From positions 1-59,803 of IMG/VR virus record IMGVR_UViG_3300033993_001438: 59,803 nt of DNA; one strand, 5' to 3'. The translations under genes were made by a program, and so were the position numbers. Shown piece after piece: positions 47,573-54,508 of the stretch (its first letter is position 1; the number at the start of each line of letters is the position of its first letter). Source of the stretch: a virus. The notes beneath the pieces are model-generated. The model worked only from the letters and a program-made list of their open reading frames with translations, had not been told where the DNA came from and did not search any database.

Positions 47573-47751
47573 AGCCGTCGGAAGCGTGGGACCTGGTAGG
47601 CGAAGCGAACGACCTGCTGGAGAAAGTGCGAGAGGCGTTTCCGTGCGAGCGTTGCGACGGCGAAGGAGAAGACTACCCGGGGCACATCTACCACCCGTGC
47701 TACGAGTGCGATGGAACCGGACACCAAATCCCTGACGAGGAGGACGAGTGA
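47569..47751 (+). CDS. Zinc-ribbon-like small protein (60 aa)
   Basis: ATG overlaps the prior TGA (ATGA). A short helix (EAWDLVGEANDLLEKVREAF) is followed by CERCDGEGEDYPGHIYHPCY and ECDGTG: C26/C29 and C44/C47 pairs in the CxxCxGxG form of DnaJ-type zinc domains. Probably binds zinc and a partner protein or nucleic acid. Confidence 0.7.
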   Translation: MKPSEAWDLVGEANDLLEKVREAFPCERCDGEGEDYPGHIYHPCYECDGTGHQIPDEEDE

Positions 47752-48029
47752 CCAACGAGCAGTTCATCTTCGCCAACTTCAAGGGCCATGACTGGACTGA
47801 TCTCGGCGTCGATGGCATTGCCCCGTACCGCGTCTGGCGGATTGCGGGCAGCCGGAAGCGGCGTGTCATGGGGTGGAGCGACTGGAAGTTCTCTGGCCCC
47901 ACGCCGGAGAGGATTCCTCAGGTGATCTTCATGGTCACCACGGAAACCATGGACCCCATCCAGAAGTTCCTGAAACTGCGTGATGCGAAAGAGTTTGCGT
48001 ACCTATTGGCCACCGGGCAGGAGGACTGA
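47748..48029 (+). CDS. Small hypothetical protein (93 aa)
   Basis: GTG 47748 overlaps the prior TGA (GTGA). Begins MTNEQFIFANFKGHDWTDLG, then APYRVWRIAGSRKRRVMGWS and IPQVIFMVTTETMDPIQKFL, a beta-rich aromatic N-terminus and a helical end (RDAKEFAYLLATG). No family recognised. Confidence 0.65.
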   Translation: MTNEQFIFANFKGHDWTDLGVDGIAPYRVWRIAGSRKRRVMGWSDWKFSGPTPERIPQVIFMVTTETMDPIQKFLKLRDAKEFAYLLATGQED

Positions 48030-48247
48030 TGCTGACTGGAGATAAGCGACTGGCCCAGCAGGGCATGAGAGCGTGTCGATCATTCGCCACGGCCGACGAG
48101 ATCACCAACGACCAGGGCGCCGTGATGGAAACTCTGGTGGTCAGCATCATGCACCTGTGCGACCAAGAGGGGGTGGACCCATACGAGTTCATGCGTAACT
48201 GCATGCAGAAGTTCTACGAAACCCTTGTGGAGGAGGATGGCGAATGA
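48029..48247 (+). CDS. Small helical protein (72 aa)
   Basis: ATG overlaps the prior TGA (TGATG). Reads MLTGDKRLAQQGMRACRSFA, then MLTG-type helices with ETLVVSIMHLCDQEGVDPYE, FMRNCMQKFYETLVEEDGE. Met-rich amphipathic helices; no family recognised. Confidence 0.65.
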   Translation: MLTGDKRLAQQGMRACRSFATADEITNDQGAVMETLVVSIMHLCDQEGVDPYEFMRNCMQKFYETLVEEDGE

Positions 48248-48600
48248 GCCTGGACTGGACGACATCAAAGTGCAACCCGCCGGCGCCGCAGACGGACCAA
48301 GAGAAGGACGACCGCACCGCACTGATTTGGGGCAGCCTGTGCGTTGGGCTGAGCAGCATCAAGGAGTCCAACGTGGAGGAGTGGGTGTGGAGGATGTGGC
48401 ACCAGAAGAAAACACTGGACCACATCTACCTGGGCGAGGGCACCACGCCGGACGATCTTCGCAAGTGGGTGACGCGATGGATTGGGCTCGGCACCAACGC
48501 TCCCAACCAGACGCGGACGCAATGGCTGAAGCGAGTGAGCGAGGCACTGGCCCGTGAGACAGACCGTGACGTCAGGAAGCAAGAACCCCAGGCCGTGTGA
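48244..48600 (+). CDS. Small hypothetical protein (118 aa)
   Basis: ATG 48244 overlaps the prior TGA (ATGA). Begins MSLDWTTSKCNPPAPQTDQE, then IKESNVEEWVWRMWHQKKTL; Trp-rich helical protein, with a basic end (TDRDVRKQEPQAV). The 'LDWxxxKxNPPxP' start is familiar from phage unknown proteins. Overlaps the zinc-type gene by 47 bases. Confidence 0.65.
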   Translation: MSLDWTTSKCNPPAPQTDQEKDDRTALIWGSLCVGLSSIKESNVEEWVWRMWHQKKTLDHIYLGEGTTPDDLRKWVTRWIGLGTNAPNQTRTQWLKRVSEALARETDRDVRKQEPQAV

Positions 48601-48787
48601 GTGGGGCCGGCATGAGTGGGTGGATAGTCCATCCACTCGCCGGCCGGGGTGGGTAGATACCCGCTGCCGCACGTGCGGCAAGCCGCTTGGACTACGCCCA
48701 GGCGACAAAGACCTATTACCCAGGACCGGGCAGCGTGGGCCCGGTGGAACGTGGAGGGGCAATGCCCAAGACAACCAGCATCCTTGA
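48554..48787 (+). CDS. Zinc-binding small protein (77 aa)
   Basis: GTG 48554 (a later GTG is possible). Reads MRQTVTSGSKNPRPCEWGRH with C15 and H20, then VDTRCRTCGKPLGLRPGD with C38 and C41, a typical CxxCGKPLG knuckle, and a Gly/Arg-rich end. It overlaps the upstream gene by 47 bases and the downstream gene by 26 bases out of frame. Phage small zinc proteins of this form are common; role unknown. Confidence 0.6.
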   Translation: MRQTVTSGSKNPRPCEWGRHEWVDSPSTRRPGWVDTRCRTCGKPLGLRPGDKDLLPRTGQRGPGGTWRGNAQDNQHP

Positions 48788-49427
48788 CGGCATCAACGAC
48801 GAGGCTCTCGCCTTTCGCAGGGCCCAGTCCCAGTACGACGAGGTGTTTCGCGGCTTCCTTATGACGACGCCTCGCCTGTCGCCGGAACACTTCTGGCCCA
48901 TGCTGGACGCGTTTCGGTTGACGGTACTGCGCACCGTGATGCTCCGCGAGAAGGTGGCCGAGGCTGCGGCCAATGAGTTCATGCGTGACGCGAAGGTCAA
49001 CAAGGGCCCAGGCGGCCTGGCTGCGGCCGTGCATTTCGCCATCTCCTACCGGGACTTCGTCCGCAAGGCGTACTCCGGTGGAGACAAGTGCGGTTTCGGA
49101 TTCGACCGCGGCGACGACGGGTACAGCGATCTCATGGATGCCGTCGTCATGCTGGGCCGGGAGTTCAACGAGCGTCTGTACGAGGGTGACTTCTTCAGCC
49201 TCGCTGAGTTCGGCCAGGCTGTCATGGACGCCTGCTGCAACAGCGTAACGGAGCGTGACTTCCCGTTCCAGTATGCGGATGACCCTGTCGGCAACCGCAC
49301 ATCGCTGGCGGGCAGGCTCCGCAAGTTTGTCCTGCATGGAGAGAACTACTTCAGCATGTCGCTGGAGGAGGCAGCCCAGAAATGGATTGCCCTCGCTGCG
49401 TCCGATGCCGCCAAGGAGAACGACTGA
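48762..49427 (+). CDS. Hypothetical protein (221 aa)
   Basis: ATG 48762 (MPKTTSILDGINDEALAFRR) with GGAGGGG; the longer frame upstream is shadow of the zinc gene. Mostly helical: FWPMLDAFRLTVLRTVMLRE, AAANEFMRDAKVNKGPGGLA, YSDLMDAVVMLGREFNERLY, MSLEEAAQKWIALAASDAAK. No motif recognised; possibly a regulator or structural-type helical protein. Confidence 0.6.
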   Translation: MPKTTSILDGINDEALAFRRAQSQYDEVFRGFLMTTPRLSPEHFWPMLDAFRLTVLRTVMLREKVAEAAANEFMRDAKVNKGPGGLAAAVHFAISYRDFVRKAYSGGDKCGFGFDRGDDGYSDLMDAVVMLGREFNERLYEGDFFSLAEFGQAVMDACCNSVTERDFPFQYADDPVGNRTSLAGRLRKFVLHGENYFSMSLEEAAQKWIALAASDAAKEND

Positions 49428-49660
49428 TGCCATACCCTGACTCTGAATACCCCAGCATCCTGCGGGGGAGAGGCAAGCGTGAGAGCCAGCGGTTGCTGGC
49501 GGCTGCGCCGGATTTGTTAGCGGCCCTGCACGGTGTCATGCACTGGGCCGGGTGTGAGTGCAAGTCCCTTGAGCGGGACACGCCGCTGCATGACGAGGCC
49601 CCGCTGTGCGATTACTGCGTGGCCCAGGCCGCCATTGCCAAAGCAGAAGGGAGGGAGTGA
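49427..49660 (+). CDS. APDLL-type small protein, copy 1 (77 aa)
   Basis: ATG overlaps the prior TGA (TGATG). Contains SQRLLAAAPDLLAALHGVMH, the AAPDLL core shared by a well-known small phage protein class, a Cys pair (GCECKSLERDTPLHDEAPLC, DYC) and an ending AQAAIAKAEGRE. Two related genes follow (49812 and 50111), so this is a tandem family. Function unknown. Confidence 0.7.
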   Translation: MPYPDSEYPSILRGRGKRESQRLLAAAPDLLAALHGVMHWAGCECKSLERDTPLHDEAPLCDYCVAQAAIAKAEGRE

Positions 49661-49812
49661 TGCGATACATCGTCACTGAGACTCGCACCTACTCGGTTGA
49701 CGCCCCATCCGAGGAGGCTGTGCGTGTTGTTCTTTCCCTTGCCGAGGGCGTCGGGGAACTCGTCGTTACGGAGGACGACCAATGTTCGGAAAAGCAAAAG
49801 GGGAGGGAGTGA
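49660..49812 (+). CDS. Small hypothetical protein (50 aa)
   Basis: ATG 49660 overlaps the prior TGA; GGGAGGGAGTG precedes it. Reads MRYIVTETRTYSVDAPSEEA, then VRVVLSLAEGVGELVVTEDD; strand-rich with a Lys/Gln/Glu tail (QCSEKQKGRE). It separates two members of the APDLL family. No family recognised. Confidence 0.65.
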   Translation: MRYIVTETRTYSVDAPSEEAVRVVLSLAEGVGELVVTEDDQCSEKQKGRE

Positions 49813-50114
49813 TGGCAGCGATTCAAGGCAAGTGGTATGCGGCACCCAACGGGCATGACGCATACCCTGCGGATCCAGATACCGTGCGGTTCGTCTATGC
49901 AGACCAGCCGGACGGTGAGCGGTACATCGTCGCGAAGGTGTGGGCGGACGGCGAGGACTATGAGTCCAACGCCCGGCTGGTGGCTGCGGCACCGGACCTG
50001 ATGGCGGCGTGCGAGGAACTGCTGATCTACCTGGGCGACTGGGATGATCCTGAGAACGACACCTGTGTGCGAGCGAGAGAGGCGTTGGCCAAGGCAAAAG
50101 GAGTCAAGCTGTGA
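49812..50114 (+). CDS. APDLL-type small protein, copy 2 (100 aa)
   Basis: ATG 49812 preceded by GGGGAGGGAGTG and overlapping the prior TGA; ATG 49782 is an alternative. Reads MAAIQGKWYAAPNGHDAYPA, ARLVAAAPDLMAACEELLIY and AREALAKAKGVKL. It shares the APDLxxAxxxxL core and AKAKG-type end with copies 1 and 3. Family function unknown. Confidence 0.7.
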   Translation: MAAIQGKWYAAPNGHDAYPADPDTVRFVYADQPDGERYIVAKVWADGEDYESNARLVAAAPDLMAACEELLIYLGDWDDPENDTCVRAREALAKAKGVKL

Positions 50115-50470
50115 CGCATACCAAGGGGCCATGGGTTGCCGCAGACGCAGAGTGGATCATGTCTCAGCGGACTGGCATGGGGTTCCGATACTTCCCAGTG
50201 CGTGGCGAGGGCCAAACGTGGGACATCTGCAACGTGTTTGCGGACGAGGACGACGACGAGATGCAGGCTAACGTGCGGCTGATAACTAACGCACCGGACA
50301 TGCTTGAGGCCCTGTGCGAGGTCCGCGATGCACTCGCCGCATTGGACTGGGAGGGCGACGAGAACTGGCGTCACTGGGACGCCACAAAGGTTGACCAACT
50401 ACTTGCCAGTACACGGCAGGCAGTGAACCGTACCATCAAACTCACCAAGGAAGGGAGGTCCGATGCATGA
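50111..50470 (+). CDS. APDLL-type small protein, copy 3 (119 aa)
   Basis: GTG 50111 overlaps the prior TGA (GTGA). Begins MTHTKGPWVAADAEWIMSQR, the 'xTKGPW' opening typical of this phage class, then ANVRLITNAPDMLEALCEVR. The most typical copy of the three. Function unknown; often found among small early genes of phages infecting many hosts. Confidence 0.75.
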   Translation: MTHTKGPWVAADAEWIMSQRTGMGFRYFPVRGEGQTWDICNVFADEDDDEMQANVRLITNAPDMLEALCEVRDALAALDWEGDENWRHWDATKVDQLLASTRQAVNRTIKLTKEGRSDA

Positions 50471-50543
50471 CGCTGAGCTGGTAGCGCTGATCGTCCGGCT
50501 GATTCTGGTGCTGGCAGGCAAGCTGATGCTGGCCATCAACTGA
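50463..50543 (+). CDS. Tiny membrane peptide (26 aa)
   Basis: ATG 50463 with GGGAGGTCCG upstream, overlapping the previous gene's stop in another frame. Reads MHDAELVALIVRLILVLAGK, then LMLAIN: one hydrophobic helix of about 18 residues. Well placed and with a strong site, so probably translated; role unknown. Confidence 0.55.
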   Translation: MHDAELVALIVRLILVLAGKLMLAIN

Positions 50544-50637
50544 GGTTTTGCCCGTGCCTGAGTGAAGTTTCGGTGACTTCGGTCGCTTGAGTTTATTGAT
50601 CGCCGTAGCCTCGCCGGTACGGCACTGACTTGGTTTG

Positions 50638-50673
50638 CCCAGTCGGCAGCGTGCTGACTGGGTTTTCTTTTTT
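50638..50673 (+). terminator. Rho-independent terminator
   Basis: CCCAGTC (50638-50644) pairs with GACTGGG (50656-50662), extended by a small bulged GCA/TGC pair; followed by TTTTCTTTTTT (50663-50673). It ends the small-gene transcript and lies 14 bases before the DUF932-like gene, so that gene probably has its own promoter, which I cannot identify in 50544-50637. Confidence 0.85.
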
Positions 50674-50686
50674 CTAGGAGGTTCCC

Positions 50687-51415
50687 ATGACTGGCCTGAT
50701 TGTCCACGCTGGCGGCAAGGTGGTTGACCGCAACGACATCGACGCTGTCCCCGTTCCGGGCAGCACCCACACCTGGACCCCTGTCGCCCACGGTGACGTC
50801 GTTCGCATGGTCGAACGCTCCCTCACCACCAGCGGCATGGAGATCACCGACTCGTCCTTCGCCCTCTCTGCCGGCGGGGCCCGGATGTTCGGCGTGATCA
50901 CGCTGGGTGGCGGCACGGACTATGCCACCGTCGTCGGATTGCGTAACTCCCATGACAAGTCCTTCCCCGTGTCGTTCTGCCTGGGTTCCCGGGTGTTCGT
51001 CTGCGACAACCTGGCCTTCTCCGCCGAGGTGGTCGTCAAGACCAAGCACTCCCGCCTGGTGCTGGACCGCCTGCCTCGCCTCGTCAACGAGGGGGTTGCC
51101 AAGCTGATCGATCAGCGCGGCCACCAGCACAAGCGGATCGAAGCCTACAAGACCATTGAGGTCAAGGGGCTGTCGCACCTGCATGACCTGACGCTGCGGG
51201 CGTACCGTGCCGGTGCGATCCCGGCCCGGGCGATTGCTGATGTTCTCAACGAGTACGACAGCCCCCGTCACCCGGAGTTCCAGGAGCCCACCCTGTGGTC
51301 CTTCTTCAACTCCGTGACGGAGGTTCTCAAGGAGTACGGCGATCTGCCCCGCCGGACCCAGCGGCTGCACGGCGTGGCCGATGCGGAGTGCGGCAGTGTG
51401 CTTCTCGCGGTCTGA
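50687..51415 (+). CDS. DUF932-like protein (242 aa)
   Basis: ATG 50687 behind TAGGAGG. Contains TSGMEITDSSFALSAGGARM, FGVITLGGGTDYATVVGLRN, SHDKSFPVSFCLGSRVFVCD, NLAFSAEVVVKTKHSR; this order is typical of the phage/plasmid-like DUF932 family. C-terminal helical ARAIADVLNEYDSPR. Members are often small-gene companions in phages and plasmids; function unknown. Confidence 0.7.
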   Translation: MTGLIVHAGGKVVDRNDIDAVPVPGSTHTWTPVAHGDVVRMVERSLTTSGMEITDSSFALSAGGARMFGVITLGGGTDYATVVGLRNSHDKSFPVSFCLGSRVFVCDNLAFSAEVVVKTKHSRLVLDRLPRLVNEGVAKLIDQRGHQHKRIEAYKTIEVKGLSHLHDLTLRAYRAGAIPARAIADVLNEYDSPRHPEFQEPTLWSFFNSVTEVLKEYGDLPRRTQRLHGVADAECGSVLLAV

Positions 51416-51447
51416 GTTCTTTCCATCCCCCAGCAAGGAGGTTCCCT

Positions 51448-51777
51448 ATGTCCAGGCGATATGACAAGACGGCGTTCATCGCGGCGTACCACCAGGCGTA
51501 CCTTGAGGGCAGAACTGCGGAGCAACTGGCGGCGGACCTTGGCGTCCCCTCCGGCACGGTCCACAGCCGGGCCCACTACCTGCGTGACAATGGCCTTCGC
51601 ATGCCACGCTTGCGGCGCAAGCTGGCGGCGAAGCCGGTCCAGGTGCGTGAGCCCACGTTGGGCGATGAGTTGGAGTTCGACACGGCGTTCCTGCACAAGC
51701 CCGTCAAGGTGATTGTGCATCCGCCGGTTTCGTTCACCATCACCATCACCCTGGAGGGCGTCGATGCTGCCGTCTAA
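51448..51777 (+). CDS. HTH-like DNA-binding protein (109 aa)
   Basis: ATG 51448 behind AAGGAGG. Begins MSRRYDKTAFIAAYHQAYLE, then GRTAEQLAADLGVPSGTVHS, RAHYLRDNGLRMPRLRRK, a helix-turn-helix followed by a basic stretch. C-terminal half is strand-rich with alternating Thr/Ile (VSFTITITLEGVDAAV). Likely a small transcription regulator. Confidence 0.65.
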   Translation: MSRRYDKTAFIAAYHQAYLEGRTAEQLAADLGVPSGTVHSRAHYLRDNGLRMPRLRRKLAAKPVQVREPTLGDELEFDTAFLHKPVKVIVHPPVSFTITITLEGVDAAV

Positions 51778-51964
51778 GGTCGTCCTGGAACTGAGCCCGG
51801 GGGAGTTTGCGTACCTGCTCCGCACCGTGGAGCGGGACATTGCGGATGCCCAGGAAATCCTGCTGGTGGAGGACTGCGACTCCACCCAGGATGAACTGGG
51901 CCATGCCGTGCGGATGCAGCGGTTGCTGCAGCGGGTGGAGCAGGCGCAGGTCTACACCCACTGA
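51764..51964 (+). CDS. Small hypothetical protein (66 aa)
   Basis: ATG 51764 with GGAGGG; overlaps the previous gene by 14 bases in another frame. Reads MLPSKVVLELSPGEFAYLLR, TVERDIADAQEILLVEDCDS, QRLLQRVEQAQVYTH, mostly one or two helices. No family recognised. Confidence 0.65.
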   Translation: MLPSKVVLELSPGEFAYLLRTVERDIADAQEILLVEDCDSTQDELGHAVRMQRLLQRVEQAQVYTH

Positions 51965-51999
51965 TCGATGGTCGGTAAAATCTCACCTCCGGAGGGCCT

Positions 52000-52338
52000 A
52001 TGGATTTCTCATCAATCACCCCTGACGACTGCATGCACAAGGTTTCCATGGAGGTAGCCGACGAGTTGCGGGAATCCCTCCGCAACATGTACGTAGGCAT
52101 GTACCAGCAGAGCGAAACCCTGGACGGTGCCATGCCAAACGTGGTGCTGACAGGGTTCACGCTCCTGTGGTTGGAGTCCGTACACGCCGTGTTTGGCACG
52201 GCCGATTACGAGACTGCCATCACCCTTCTCAAGAGCATTCGCCCCTCTGAGAAGGCGGTTTCCCTGGAGATGAAGCGGGCCGCCGGAGACTTCCTCCGCC
52301 GGTCGCGTTGGCTGCCCAAGAAGCGGAGGACCAAGTGA
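52000..52338 (+). CDS. Small hypothetical protein (112 aa)
   Basis: ATG 52000 with GGAGGGCCT. Begins MDFSSITPDDCMHKVSMEVA, then NVVLTGFTLLWLESVHAVFG, YETAITLLKSIRPSEKAVSL, and a basic C-terminus (RSRWLPKKRRTK). Helical; no domain recognised. A basic tail suggests nucleic-acid contact. Confidence 0.6.
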   Translation: MDFSSITPDDCMHKVSMEVADELRESLRNMYVGMYQQSETLDGAMPNVVLTGFTLLWLESVHAVFGTADYETAITLLKSIRPSEKAVSLEMKRAAGDFLRRSRWLPKKRRTK

Positions 52339-52694
52339 GGTACCAGGAATACATCATCGGCCGGGAGCTTGGGCCTCGTCGCTATGACTTGCGCCAGTTC
52401 AGCGTGCCCGTCCACCAGGTAGACGGCAAGTGGGTGCCGGCAGGTGAGCCGTTTGAGGAGACGCACCTGACGGACCACCTGTCGATGATGATCTCCGTCG
52501 ATGAGTTCCAGATCCACACCGACAACACGTGCGGCAAACTTGACGACATGCCGTGCCCTGCCGGGTGGAAGGTGATGACCCGCGAGTGGCTACCAGACGA
52601 CTACACGCCACCCACCCAGGAGGAAGTTGACCAGCGTACAAAAGACGCCATCGACAAACTCCGCCAGATGGGGGTGTGGCGTGATCCATCCTGA
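52335..52694 (+). CDS. Small hypothetical protein (119 aa)
   Basis: GTG 52335 overlaps the prior TGA (GTGA). Reads MRYQEYIIGRELGPRRYDLR, PVHQVDGKWVPAGEPFEETH, then AGWKVMTREWLPDDYTPPTQ and a helix (KDAIDKLRQMGVWRDPS). Beta-rich middle. No family recognised; ends inside the next tiny ORF. Confidence 0.6.
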   Translation: MRYQEYIIGRELGPRRYDLRQFSVPVHQVDGKWVPAGEPFEETHLTDHLSMMISVDEFQIHTDNTCGKLDDMPCPAGWKVMTREWLPDDYTPPTQEEVDQRTKDAIDKLRQMGVWRDPS

Positions 52695-52755
52695 GGTTGT
52701 GTTCGCCCTGATCGTCGGAGTCCTGATCTTCTTTGGCACAACACCGAGGCACTGA
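52681..52755 (+). CDS. Tiny membrane peptide (24 aa)
   Basis: GTG 52681 with GGGGGTGTGGC upstream. Reads MIHPEVVFALIVGVLIFFGT then TPRH: one hydrophobic helix. Its stop overlaps the recombinase ATG (TGATG), supporting translation. Role unknown. Confidence 0.5.
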   Translation: MIHPEVVFALIVGVLIFFGTTPRH

Positions 52756-53522
52756 TGGCAAAGGTATGGGGATACGTTCGCGTCAGCACCGACGACCAGG
52801 AGAACTCCGCACAGAACCAGGTGGAGATGATCAAGGAGCGGGCGGCCAAGGAGGGCCTGCCTCTCGCTCACATCTACGTGGACGAGGACGTCACCGGAAA
52901 GATCCCACTCCGCAACCGCCCGCAGGGTCGGCTGTTGTGGGATGCCATGGAGCCCGGCGATGTCCTGTTCTTCTTCCGCGTGGACCGCACGTTCCGTTCG
53001 GTGCGTGACGCCACCGACACGGTCCACACCTGGCTGGACAAGGGCATCAGCCCCGTGATCTTGGACCTGGGGATCGACCTGCGGACGCCTGCCGGCCGCC
53101 TGTTTTTCCACCAGCTCGCCTCTTTCGCGGAGTTTGAGAGGGAGATGATTGGCCAGCGGGTAAGGGAGGTCCACTCTTATTTAAGGAAGCACGGGCTGCC
53201 ACGCGGCAACCGCCCTTACGGCTGGCAACGCGACCGGCCTGGGAAGGGGGCGAGGTTTGTGCCCCTGGATTCCGAGCGGCAACTGGCCGAGCGGGTGGTT
53301 GCGATGCGGGAGGAGGGGATGTCTTACGCCCGGATCGCCTGGGCCCTGATGCGGGAGCGGGTGACGAAGCCGGGGAAGTCTCCGAGCGACAAGGGGAAGG
53401 GCGTTTGGTATTCGATCTCGGAGATCCACGGGCTGGCCAACGCTCATCTTCAGGGATACCCAATCGTCCCGCGACGTCACGTGCGAGCCGGCGGGACGCA
53501 AGAGATGCCGAGCGAATGTTGA
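52755..53522 (+). CDS. Serine recombinase (resolvase/invertase type, 255 aa)
   Basis: Begins MAKVWGYVRVSTDDQENSAQ with the nucleophile S11 and R9, then FFRVDRTFRS (R75, D77, R78, R81) and LGIDLRTPAGRLFFHQLASF, the catalytic N-terminal domain. The C-terminal domain is short and has a LAERVVAMREEGMSYARIAW HTH-like motif. The second integrase-class enzyme in the genome. It may resolve multimers, invert a fibre region or integrate. Its 3' end runs antisense over the sigma-like gene. Confidence 0.85.
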   Translation: MAKVWGYVRVSTDDQENSAQNQVEMIKERAAKEGLPLAHIYVDEDVTGKIPLRNRPQGRLLWDAMEPGDVLFFFRVDRTFRSVRDATDTVHTWLDKGISPVILDLGIDLRTPAGRLFFHQLASFAEFEREMIGQRVREVHSYLRKHGLPRGNRPYGWQRDRPGKGARFVPLDSERQLAERVVAMREEGMSYARIAWALMRERVTKPGKSPSDKGKGVWYSISEIHGLANAHLQGYPIVPRRHVRAGGTQEMPSEC

Positions 53523-53961
53523 GCGAGAACTGCTCACTCATGTCCACAATCCTGGCCTTGCCGATAAACCGGGCCTCCGCCATCCGACGGTCCCGGTCCG
53601 GCATGCCTGCGATTGCGTCGCTGAGGTGGTCTATTTCGTCCGTAACGCCCATGTCGGACTCCGCCGCGTCCATGCCCACCCGCTCGCCCGGGGCCTTGGT
53701 GAGCCTCCGTATGGCCTTGAGCATGGCGTTCAGGATTGCCCTGGCAAAATACTTCTTGGGGTAGGGGAGCAGGGCAGGGTTGTACGTGCGGGCAGCCCGG
53801 CACATGGCTAGGTAACCCTCGCCCTCCAGGTCCGGGATGAGCGCACCCCGTTGCCAAGCCGGGCGGCTCTGGACGAAGTAACGGGCCGCCGTCGCGACCA
53901 GGTCGTAGTACTCAGTGACGAGTTGCTGCTGCCGCTTGGAGAGCTTGGATTGCCTGCTCAT
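53047..53961 (-). CDS. Sigma factor-like protein (304 aa)
   Basis: ATG 53961. Residues about 10-85 match sigma-70 region 2: KLSKRQQQLVTEYYDLVATA, ALIPDLEGEGYLAMCRAART, AILNAMLKAIRRL. Residues about 110-160 form a region 4-like HTH (DRRMAEARFIGKARIVDMSE, SASLASRRLARDV). The region-4 part ends near residue 163; the remaining 140 residues are Pro/Ser/Arg-rich and encoded antisense to the recombinase, since no stop intervenes. Probably redirects host RNA polymerase to late genes. Confidence 0.65.
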   Translation of the reverse strand: MSRQSKLSKRQQQLVTEYYDLVATAARYFVQSRPAWQRGALIPDLEGEGYLAMCRAARTYNPALLPYPKKYFARAILNAMLKAIRRLTKAPGERVGMDAAESDMGVTDEIDHLSDAIAGMPDRDRRMAEARFIGKARIVDMSEQFSLNIRSASLASRRLARDVAGRLGIPEDERWPARGSPRSNTKRPSPCRSETSPASSPAPASGPRRSGRKTSPPPASQPPARPVAARNPGAQTSPPSQAGRVASRKGGCRVAARASLNKSGPPLPAGQSSPSQTPRKRRAGGKTGGRQASAGRSPGPRSRG

Positions 53962-54112
53962 GGTGGTCCAGTCTGGCCTGAGTCTCCCTCACAAACTCAG
54001 GCATGCCCTCCATGGCGTGCGCGATGAGCGCAACCTTGGCGTGGATCGACATGGCCCAGGGCACCACGGCGATCAGGACTGTCAGTGCGATCAGCATCTC
54101 GTCAGTACTCAT
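53912..54112 (-). CDS. Holin-like small membrane protein (66 aa)
   Basis: ATG 54112 behind GAGGGTG. N-terminal single transmembrane helix (MLIALTVLIAVVPWAMSIHA), then a coiled-coil-like charged helix (MPEFVRETQARLDHHEQAIQ). This hydrophobic helix plus coiled-coil is typical of phage holin-like proteins near lysis genes. Overlaps the sigma gene by 50 bases. Confidence 0.55.
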   Translation of the reverse strand: MSTDEMLIALTVLIAVVPWAMSIHAKVALIAHAMEGMPEFVRETQARLDHHEQAIQALQAAAATRH

Positions 54113-54278
54113 TCCCTACACCCTCCGCGATCATCTCCAACATCCCGCCAGCCGCCTCGTCCGGCAGCTTTCCCTTCCTGGTATCAGCCATGATCCTGCG
54201 GACAGCGTCTGGCCACTCGGCCGGCGGGAACTGGTAGACCCACGCCTCGTTGTCCCCAAACGCCGTCAGCCTGATCAC
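54102..54278 (-). CDS. Small hypothetical protein (58 aa)
   Basis: GTG 54278 overlaps the prior TGA (GTGA); a GTG at 54293 or ATG at 54332 could extend it. Reads MIRLTAFGDNEAWVYQFPPA, EWPDAVRRIMADTRKGKLPD, EAAGGMLEMIAEGVGNEY, likely a compact helix-strand protein. No family recognised. Confidence 0.5.
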   Translation of the reverse strand: MIRLTAFGDNEAWVYQFPPAEWPDAVRRIMADTRKGKLPDEAAGGMLEMIAEGVGNEY

Positions 54279-54508
54279 GGTTTTTTCGGACACTTTCCGT
54301 CCGGGCAGTCGTCGGAAACCCTTTCCGTGCATGGGCAGTTCGTCCAGTTTTGGTTGTCGCCGGTCCTCACCTTACCAGTGCCCTTGCAGAGGCTGCAGTT
54401 CTTCAGCGGCGGCTTAGGGGCGGGCTTGGCTTCCTCCATCTGGGCGACGATGGCCGCCTGGACAGCGACGAGGGCGACGTAATCCGGCGTGTAGTCATTA
54501 ATGAACAT
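54275..54508 (-). CDS. Cys-rich small protein in the lysis region (77 aa)
   Basis: ATG 54508 behind GGGAGGATTTG, coupled to the peptidase gene. Mild helix (VALVAVQAAIVAQMEEAKPA) then NCSLCKGTGKVRTGDNQNWT, NCPCTERVSDDCPDGKCPKK with C38, C41, C58, C60, C68, C73; a CxxCxGxG zinc-type or disulfide pattern. No signal peptide obvious. Could be a metal-binding or spanin-like protein. Confidence 0.55.
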   Translation of the reverse strand: MFINDYTPDYVALVAVQAAIVAQMEEAKPAPKPPLKNCSLCKGTGKVRTGDNQNWTNCPCTERVSDDCPDGKCPKKP

